From JASFHF01 sp050123335 (lineage in GTDB: Bacteria > Pseudomonadota > Gammaproteobacteria > UBA12402): a stretch of 28,050 nt of DNA. Under the pieces are notes generated by a model. It searched no databases. It saw only the letters and a program-made list of their open reading frames with translations, and was not told where the DNA came from. A program made the position numbers and the translations under genes. The first letter of the stretch is position 1. Each line of letters begins with the position of its first letter. Below are positions 23,601-28,050 of this stretch, piece by piece. Where the stretch lies: the NCBI GenBank assembly GCA_050123335.1, contig JASFHH010000020.1:1-28050 (forward strand). The letters are read 5' to 3'.

Positions 23601-26600
23601 TCCGCGCAACCAAATTGAGCATACGCTGGTTAAACTTTGGCATGAAGTATTACATATAAGGCGCATTGGAATTACTGATAACTTTTTTGAAATAGGAGGT
23701 AATTCACTCAGAGCAACTCAGGTTATTTCTAGGGTTAATCAGGCTTTTCATATTCATTGCCCAATTAAAGTGTTATTTGAAAATCCTATTATTATGCAAT
23801 TGTCAGAATTAATTCATGCGCGGGTGGATCAAGCTCAGGAAGCAAGACAGACAATTCCGCACATAAGACGAAAAAAATTATTACCGCTTTCTTTTTCACA
23901 GCAAAGATTATGGTTCTTGGATCAATATGAAAAAAATCAGCTTACAGCTTACAATATTACTATGGCAGTAAAAATAATTGGTAAATTAAATAAATCAGCC
24001 ATGGAAAAAAGTTTAAATTATTTGATACAAAGGCATGAAAGTTTTCGTACGCAATTTGTCAGTTTAAAAGGAATTCCGTGGCAAGAAATTATCCATGAAT
24101 ACAATTTTAAATTGCATACCAAAACAGTTAAAGAATCCAAGCTTGATGAATTACTTACTCATGAAGCAATGTTTAAATTTGATCTCACTAAAGCTCCGTT
24201 AATACGTATTTATTTGCTTAAGACTCATAAGGATAAGCATGTGTTGGTTGTCAATCAACATCATATTATTAGTGATGGCTGGTCGATTGATATATTTATG
24301 AAAGAATTAAATGAAGCATATAGTAACTTTATTGCCAAACGTCTGCCAAGGCTACATGAATTAAGCATTCAATATGTGGATTTTTCACACTGGCAAAAAC
24401 ATAATTTAAAAAGCGGTAAGTTTAAGCAGCAGATAGAATACTGGAAAGACAAATTAGCTGACTTTAGCAATCTTCAATTACCTGCTGATATGCCAAGACC
24501 ACCGGTTAAAACTTATAATGGAAAACATTACCAGTTTGTTTTGAATGCAAAAATAACAAAAGATTTAAAGGAAATTGCACAGGCAACCGATACTACGTTA
24601 TTTATGACATTATTGACAATATTTAGTGTATTACTTAAGCGCTACAGCAATCAAGAAGATATTGTGGTTGGTTTTCCCGTTGCAAATCGTAATTATCCGG
24701 AAATAGAAAATATTATCGGTATGTTTGTGAATACTTTAGCTTTGCGCGTTAATCTGGTTGGCAATCCGATTTTCGCTGAACTATTAGAACAGGTAAAACA
24801 TTCCTGTTTAGAAGCATATGCCAATCAAGATGTTCCTTTTGATCGTATAGTCGATGTGTTAAAAGTACAGCGCGATGTTAGCCGCACACCTGTTTTTCAA
24901 GTGGTGTTAGTGTTACAAAACGCTAGTGAGCGACAGACTTTAACTTTGCCTGATTTAAAAACGCAACCTGTATTTGTTGAAACTAATACCGCTCAATTTG
25001 ATCTTTTGTTTGAGTTTACTGAATTGAATAAAAAATTAAGCTGTATAATTCAATATAATACAGACCTATTTAATCCAACAACTATTATAAGAATGAGCAA
25101 ACATTTCTGGATGCTGACGCAAGGCATTATTGCTAATGTTAATTCTTCTATTAATACCTTGCCAATGTTAACCAATGCTGAAAGAAAACAAATTGTTGAA
25201 AACTGGGGACATGGTAAGCAAAAAACTTTACGTTACAATACGATACATCAGTTATTTGAACAACAGGCTAAAAAACATCCTGATAATATAGCCATTGTAT
25301 GTGAAGAACAAAAATTAACATATCAAGAATTAAATCAAAAAGCTAACCAGCTTGCTCATTATATTCGTGATACGTATAAAAATAAATTTGGGGGAAAATT
25401 GCCATCCGGAGCATTGATTGGTTTATGTGTGAAACGCAGTTTAGATATGGCAGTTGGTATATTAGCTATTCTTAAAGCTGGTGGCGCTTATGTGCCGATA
25501 GATCCTGATTACCCGCAAGAAAGAATACGGTTCATCCAAAAAGATACAGCTAGCAGGATTGTTTTAACTCAACAGCCTGTTGTTTCTAAATTATCAAAGT
25601 ATAAGACCAAAATAATTTGTGTGGATACTGACTGGCAGCAAATAGCCAAATGCCCATCATCTGCGCCAAAAACAAATACTAAGCCAAGTGATTTAGCTTA
25701 TATTATTTATACTTCGGGCTCTACCGGCACTCCCAAAGGAGTATTAATTCCGCATAAAAATGTCATTCGATTATTTGCATCTACCAAGAAATGGTTTCAT
25801 TTTAATTATAAGGACATTTGGACTTTATTTCATTCTTACGCATTTGATTTCTCGGTATGGGAATTTTTTGGCGCTTTATTACATGGCGGCAAACTGATTG
25901 TAATTCCTCAACTAATAACCAAATCTCCAGAACTTTTTTACAAATTATTAGCTAAAGAAAAAGTCACTGTGCTTAATCAAACTCCTACAGCATTTCGGCA
26001 AATAACTGCTTATGAAGACACTTTAGCTAAACCTCTAAATTTGAAATTGAGATTTATTATTTTTGGCGGGGAAGCTTTAGATTTTAATATATTATCTTCA
26101 TGGTTTAAGCAACATGGGGATAAAAAACCACAATTAGTGAATATGTATGGCATTACTGAAACCACAGTACATGTTACATATTATCCAATTACCAGGCAAT
26201 CTATTAGCGCTAAAAGTGTTATCGGTGTGCCGATTCCCGATTTATCTATTTATGTGCTGGATCAACACTTGCAACCATTACCGATAGGCATTCCAGGAGA
26301 ATTATATGTTGGCGGCGGCGGAATTGCCCGCGGATATCTTAATAGGGACAAACTAACTGAAGAACGGTTTATTACAAATCCTTTTAACCACAAAACAAAA
26401 CTTTATAAAACTGGTGACATGGCGCGTTGGATGGCAGATGGAACTCTTGAATATCTTGGTAGAATTGACAGTCAGGTTAAAATTAGAGGTTTTCGAATCG
26501 AAATTGATGAGATAACCAATACTTTGTTGAAACATCGCTCTGTTAAACAATGTATTATAATACCTAAAACTAATGAATATGGGGGTAAATCATTAATTGC

Positions 26601-28050
26601 ATTTATTATTGCAAAAACTGATAAAATCGATATTGCTGATTTACGGGAATGGTTAATTAAAAAATTACCCGCGCATATGATTCCCGCCCAATTTGTGGCA
26701 ATAAAGGAATTTCCATTAACCCCTCATGGTAAAATTGACAATAAAAAATTATTAAGCTATGAACCAAAAACAGATACCAAACATTATGTCGCTCCGACTA
26801 CAGCTCTGGAAAAACAATTGATAGCAGTTTGGTCTAAAATACTTAAAATAAAGAATATAGGGATTGATGACGATTTCTTCAGTATAGGCGGAGATTCCAT
26901 ATTAGCAATCCAGATTGTTTATGCTTTGCAGAAAATAAATATTTCAGCCTCATCCAAACAGCTTTTTCAAAATACTACTATTAAACGTTTAGCAAAAGCA
27001 ATAACAGATGCTGGCACAGGCAAAGCAGAAATGATCGATCAGCGGGCAATCGAACCAAAAAACAAGCAAGCATTGCTAAAAAATGGAATATCGGATATTT
27101 ACATGGCAGCCAAAATGCAAGAATTTATGTTGTCTGAATATAAAAAAGACCTTGCTAGAAACGGTCATTTTCATTTTCAAGAAGTAATGTTTTTTAAAAA
27201 TAAAAATTTTAATGCGGCAAATTTACGTCGGGCACTAAATCTAATCATAAATAAACATCATATTTTTCATGTTTCTTTTGCTGAAATTAACGGTGTATTA
27301 TATCAAGCTGTAAACCAAAAATTCACTCCTTTTATTAAGTTTAAGGATTTAACTAATGAGAAAAAAATAAAGCAAGACGAAGTAATTGTAGATTTTATGC
27401 GGCGGGATCGGCTGCGTCCTTTCAAAGCTTATGAAGATAAAACTTTATGCAGGGCTTATATTTTTAAGCTCGCAAACGATCATGCTGCTTTATTCCTTAG
27501 CTTTAATCATGCCATTATCGATGGCTGGAGCAACATTGAATTTCTTAAAGATATTTTCACAACTTATTTAAATATAAACAATAAAAAACCTATTAAAGAT
27601 ACAAAAATTGTTAATTCGTACAAAGAATTTGTCGCCATTGAGCATAAAGTATTGCAATCGAAAAAAATTAAACAATATTGGATGGATAAATTAAAAAACA
27701 TTAACTTGCAACCTTTGTTCAAACCAGTAATAGCAGATGAGCATATTGAGCGTGACATTACTGATGAAAAAATACTGCTTGATAAAAAATTCATATCAAT
27801 GTTATTAGATAAATCAAAAAAACATAAGTTTCACATAAAAGCTTTTTTTATAAGCGCTTATCTGCAATTGCTGCATGAAATAACCGGGCGCCGTGATATT
27901 CTAATTGGGATTGTGATAAATGGACGATCAGCAGCGTTAACCGAACCATTCAAAGCGTGTGGCTTATTTTGGAAACTAGCACCATTTTTGTATAGATTTG
28001 GTCGCACAAAAAACATTACAGTTAATGACGTTCATGAGCAATTATTAGCA
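18835..28050 (+). CDS. Non-ribosomal peptide synthetase, first 3072 residues (3' end outside window)
   Basis: One uninterrupted frame runs from ATG 18835 to the last base. Domain order is A1-T1-C2-A2-T2-C3-A3-T3-C4 (incomplete). The enzyme activates amino acids as adenylates, loads them on phosphopantetheinyl arms of the T domains and joins them in the C domains, in the cytosol. Phosphopantetheine serines are Ser555, Ser1624 and Ser2688. There is no leading C domain, so synthesis starts with a free amino acid. Specificity residues read by eye suggest Thr, Val-like, Thr. No epimerase or thioesterase domain, MbtH-like gene, phosphopantetheinyl transferase or exporter lies in the window. Modules 1/3 and 2/3 are alike even in DNA, suggesting growth by internal duplication. 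The product is unknown. Confidence 0.95.
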   Translation, partial: MTIHEWFKEQAKKHPDSIALTFGNEVLTYQQLDDKANQLAHYLRKKYPGKKSLKNILIGLCIERSIEMIVGILGILKAGAAYVPLDPSYPQDRLLFMLRDTKVKMLLTKKNVLSRLSFLSKEMKKIICLDDDWKQIVKSSHAVPQIKSSVKDLAYVIYTSGTTGTPKGVLITHKNVQRLFTVTQPKFNFNKNDVWTLFHSYAFDFSVWEIWGALLHGGRLVIVPQYITQDLQKFCYLLQKEGVTVLNQTPSVFYQLMNIILQEKISLNSLRYIIFGGEALNLKMLRSWWGIYGDKHPLLINMYGITETTIHATYRALSKKDLKNASRSIIGKILSDLSFYIFDKNMLSVTKGKTGELYIGGAGLARGYLNRPDLTRERFIHNPLNKHERLYKTGDLVSLLKNGDLIYKGRSDDQVKIRGFRIELGEINTALNEHPDISQQIVILYEKSGKKYLVAYYISNKNKKISEDLLRKALEKKLPSYMVPAFFVQLKAFPLTPSGKINRKALPSPFATVKSKRKIKFRNKNEKILADIWQKILNVDNIGLYDDFFHIGGNSLNATQIVLRINHQFNINCTVEILFYYPTIDQLAKFIGEQVKKEQFKWQPIPRLNRKHPLKLSFAQQRLWFIDQYEQHHLGAYNIPIAIKLKGTLNKSALEKSLNYLIQRHESFRTKFVSITGKLQQKIVRKYILKLKTEVVNQQKLKEILREEAAFQFDLSNVPLIRVRLLKTGKTRHVLIINQHHIISDGWSVEILIRELGEIYNKYINRQKPDLPALKVEYADFAYWQKQQLRDKKIKKELKYWQQNLNDFANLQLPTDFPRPADKTYNGKHYRFNINKHLTKLIKETGKASKTTLFMVLLAAFNVLLKIYSNQNDIIVGSPIANRNHPMVENIIGFFVNTLVLRNNLSNSLTFAELLQQIKQTCLNAYANQDIPFDYLVEKLKIERDISMSPIFQVMFILQNKVTETDLILQKMQTERLYFETNNAKFDLILEIIESKHSLNAVIEYNSDLFYPETIIRMAEHFIIILQTVISNVNYPIDKILLLTKWEQHQILDKWSNKKSTPIPKKSLQQLFEMQVRKYPNHIAADHNGAVLTYKELNKKANQIARYIRKTYQKKYKHSLAKDILIALFTARGLNAVVSILAILKAGGAYVPLDPDYPKKRIKYILSDSQAKLILTCGREASALLSLNDKKIKNKMINLDDASLFAGESSVNLRNFNNETDLAYVIYTSGSTGKPKGVAVEHRGIVRLIIKNNYIHISSSDRIAQGGKLSFDASTFEIWGALLNGARLVFIDSKTLISTHELAAFLARKKISILWLTAAIFEHHALEVPTIFKRLKYLLAGGDILSPQAVNNIINSKQYKPAHLIDGYGPTENTSFTTTYNITDHIKEKHSVPIGKFITNTFGYILGEKLLPAPIGIPGVLYAGGIGLARGYLHRPELTKEKFIKNPFNSSADSRIYNTGDLVRWLPDGNIEFLGREDLQVKIRGFRIELGEIEVCLGQHKAIKQCVVIVYANKNGVKHLATYYTVSKKVSVSELRKFLSGLLPKYMIPDYFIELDKFIITPNGKIDRNVLPAPTRHMQHIKMAKHYVAPRNQIEHTLVKLWHEVLHIRRIGITDNFFEIGGNSLRATQVISRVNQAFHIHCPIKVLFENPIIMQLSELIHARVDQAQEARQTIPHIRRKKLLPLSFSQQRLWFLDQYEKNQLTAYNITMAVKIIGKLNKSAMEKSLNYLIQRHESFRTQFVSLKGIPWQEIIHEYNFKLHTKTVKESKLDELLTHEAMFKFDLTKAPLIRIYLLKTHKDKHVLVVNQHHIISDGWSIDIFMKELNEAYSNFIAKRLPRLHELSIQYVDFSHWQKHNLKSGKFKQQIEYWKDKLADFSNLQLPADMPRPPVKTYNGKHYQFVLNAKITKDLKEIAQATDTTLFMTLLTIFSVLLKRYSNQEDIVVGFPVANRNYPEIENIIGMFVNTLALRVNLVGNPIFAELLEQVKHSCLEAYANQDVPFDRIVDVLKVQRDVSRTPVFQVVLVLQNASERQTLTLPDLKTQPVFVETNTAQFDLLFEFTELNKKLSCIIQYNTDLFNPTTIIRMSKHFWMLTQGIIANVNSSINTLPMLTNAERKQIVENWGHGKQKTLRYNTIHQLFEQQAKKHPDNIAIVCEEQKLTYQELNQKANQLAHYIRDTYKNKFGGKLPSGALIGLCVKRSLDMAVGILAILKAGGAYVPIDPDYPQERIRFIQKDTASRIVLTQQPVVSKLSKYKTKIICVDTDWQQIAKCPSSAPKTNTKPSDLAYIIYTSGSTGTPKGVLIPHKNVIRLFASTKKWFHFNYKDIWTLFHSYAFDFSVWEFFGALLHGGKLIVIPQLITKSPELFYKLLAKEKVTVLNQTPTAFRQITAYEDTLAKPLNLKLRFIIFGGEALDFNILSSWFKQHGDKKPQLVNMYGITETTVHVTYYPITRQSISAKSVIGVPIPDLSIYVLDQHLQPLPIGIPGELYVGGGGIARGYLNRDKLTEERFITNPFNHKTKLYKTGDMARWMADGTLEYLGRIDSQVKIRGFRIEIDEITNTLLKHRSVKQCIIIPKTNEYGGKSLIAFIIAKTDKIDIADLREWLIKKLPAHMIPAQFVAIKEFPLTPHGKIDNKKLLSYEPKTDTKHYVAPTTALEKQLIAVWSKILKIKNIGIDDDFFSIGGDSILAIQIVYALQKINISASSKQLFQNTTIKRLAKAITDAGTGKAEMIDQRAIEPKNKQALLKNGISDIYMAAKMQEFMLSEYKKDLARNGHFHFQEVMFFKNKNFNAANLRRALNLIINKHHIFHVSFAEINGVLYQAVNQKFTPFIKFKDLTNEKKIKQDEVIVDFMRRDRLRPFKAYEDKTLCRAYIFKLANDHAALFLSFNHAIIDGWSNIEFLKDIFTTYLNINNKKPIKDTKIVNSYKEFVAIEHKVLQSKKIKQYWMDKLKNINLQPLFKPVIADEHIERDITDEKILLDKKFISMLLDKSKKHKFHIKAFFISAYLQLLHEITGRRDILIGIVINGRSAALTEPFKACGLFWKLAPFLYRFGRTKNITVNDVHEQLLA
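20660..23820 (+). other. NRPS module 2: condensation, adenylation (Val-like predicted), thiolation
   Basis: C2 starts at LKLSFAQQRLWFIDQY and has the catalytic HHIISDG (His740-His741...Asp745). A2 has YTSGSTGKPKG and DGYGPTENT; its pocket reads D-A-F-W-L-G-G-S-F-K, two conservative changes from the Val code DAFWIGGTFK. T2 has EIGGNSLRA with Ser1624. The N-terminal motif of C2 (SxAQxRLW) is that of ordinary L-to-L condensation domains. Confidence 0.75.
23865..27010 (+). other. NRPS module 3: condensation, adenylation (Thr predicted), thiolation of GGDS type
   Basis: C3 (LPLSFSQQRLWFLDQY, HHIISDG at ~1809) closely resembles C2. A3 has YTSGSTGTPKG and NMYGITETTVH; its pocket reads D-F-W-N-I-G-M-V-H-K, an exact match to the known Thr code. 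T3 has SIGGDSILAIQ with Ser2688. The GGDS form is usual in T domains that precede epimerase or specialised C domains, unlike GGNS in T1 and T2. Confidence 0.78.
27085..28050 (+). other. NRPS fourth condensation-type domain, divergent and incomplete
   Basis: After T3 a condensation-superfamily domain begins near DIYMAAKMQEFML (compare YPLSPMQEGML of C domains that accept D-residues). Its catalytic motif is NHAIIDG (Asn2891-His2892...Asp2896), so the first His of HHxxxDG is Asn while the catalytic second His and the Asp remain. It is clearly different from C2 and C3. It runs off the window near residue 3072, so downstream modules cannot be judged. Confidence 0.7.

Noticed and set aside
27085..28050. 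Calling the fourth NRPS condensation-like domain an epimerase or dual E/C domain
   Set aside because: The typical epimerase signature residues and the extended HH...GD motif of dual domains are not visible, and the domain is incomplete.
1..28050. tRNA, rRNA, integrase or IS transposase genes
   Set aside because: I saw no cloverleaf, no rRNA-like stretch and no transposase or integrase motifs, even near the direct repeats around the ATPase.

Overview
The window is AT-rich DNA from a gammaproteobacterium, most likely of the order Legionellales (Legionella/Coxiella/Rickettsiella-like). The evidence is an eleven-gene block of Dot/Icm type IVB secretion genes in the gene order known from Legionella pneumophila. 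I cannot name a genus.

Layout. (1) 1-739, minus: 5' part of an L-fucose-isomerase-like gene that runs off the left edge. (2) 740-2236: a plus-strand gene for a leucine-rich-repeat protein with an F-box-like motif. Its promoter carries a direct repeat matching the PmrA box (CTTAAG-N5-CTTAAG) 10 bp before a perfect TATAAT. It is a candidate secreted effector of the neighbouring machine. (3) 2292-3648: an AAA+/archaeal-type ATPase gene lying between two 71-bp direct repeats. One repeat is the genuine 3' end of icmB; the other is a decayed copy with an in-frame stop. The ATPase has its own strong promoter overlapped by palindromic operator-like half-sites, so it looks like a self-contained insert beside icmB. 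(4) 3577-17634, all minus, transcribed from right to left: icmP/dotM, icmO/dotL, icmN/dotK, icmL/dotI, icmK/dotH, icmE/dotG, icmG/dotF, icmC/dotE, icmD/dotP, icmJ/dotN, icmB/dotO. These encode the outer-membrane/periplasmic core (DotH, DotG, DotF, DotK), inner-membrane parts (DotI, DotE, DotP), the coupling complex (DotL, DotM, DotN) and the DotO ATPase. icmM/dotJ is missing from its expected place, icmQRST do not precede icmP, and tphA/icmF/icmH do not follow icmB. (5) 17635-17999: divergent promoter region. (6) 18000-18695, plus: an unfamiliar protein with a four-cysteine zinc-finger-like N terminus. (7) 18835-28050, plus: the first 3072 codons of a large non-ribosomal peptide synthetase (A-T-C-A-T-C-A-T-C...), open at the right edge. 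The specificity residues read by eye suggest Thr-Val-Thr.

Features within the secretion block. Three intergenic gaps (icmJ-icmB, icmN-icmO, icmO-icmP) hold inverted repeats ending in GGTGTC/GACACC, and the icmG-icmC gap holds a different GC-rich REP-like hairpin. The icmJ-icmB element is a perfect 27-bp inverted repeat abutting the icmB ribosome binding site. DotL ends in an unusual, almost purely Asp/Glu/Ser tail built from 45-bp repeats. DotG is short, and its middle consists of three ~70-residue helical repeats.

The most interesting elements are the PmrA-box LRR/F-box gene, the direct-repeat-flanked ATPase insert at the icmB 3' end, the GGTGTC palindromes in the dot/icm gaps, the DotL acidic repeat tail, and the placement of a large NRPS gene next to icmP.
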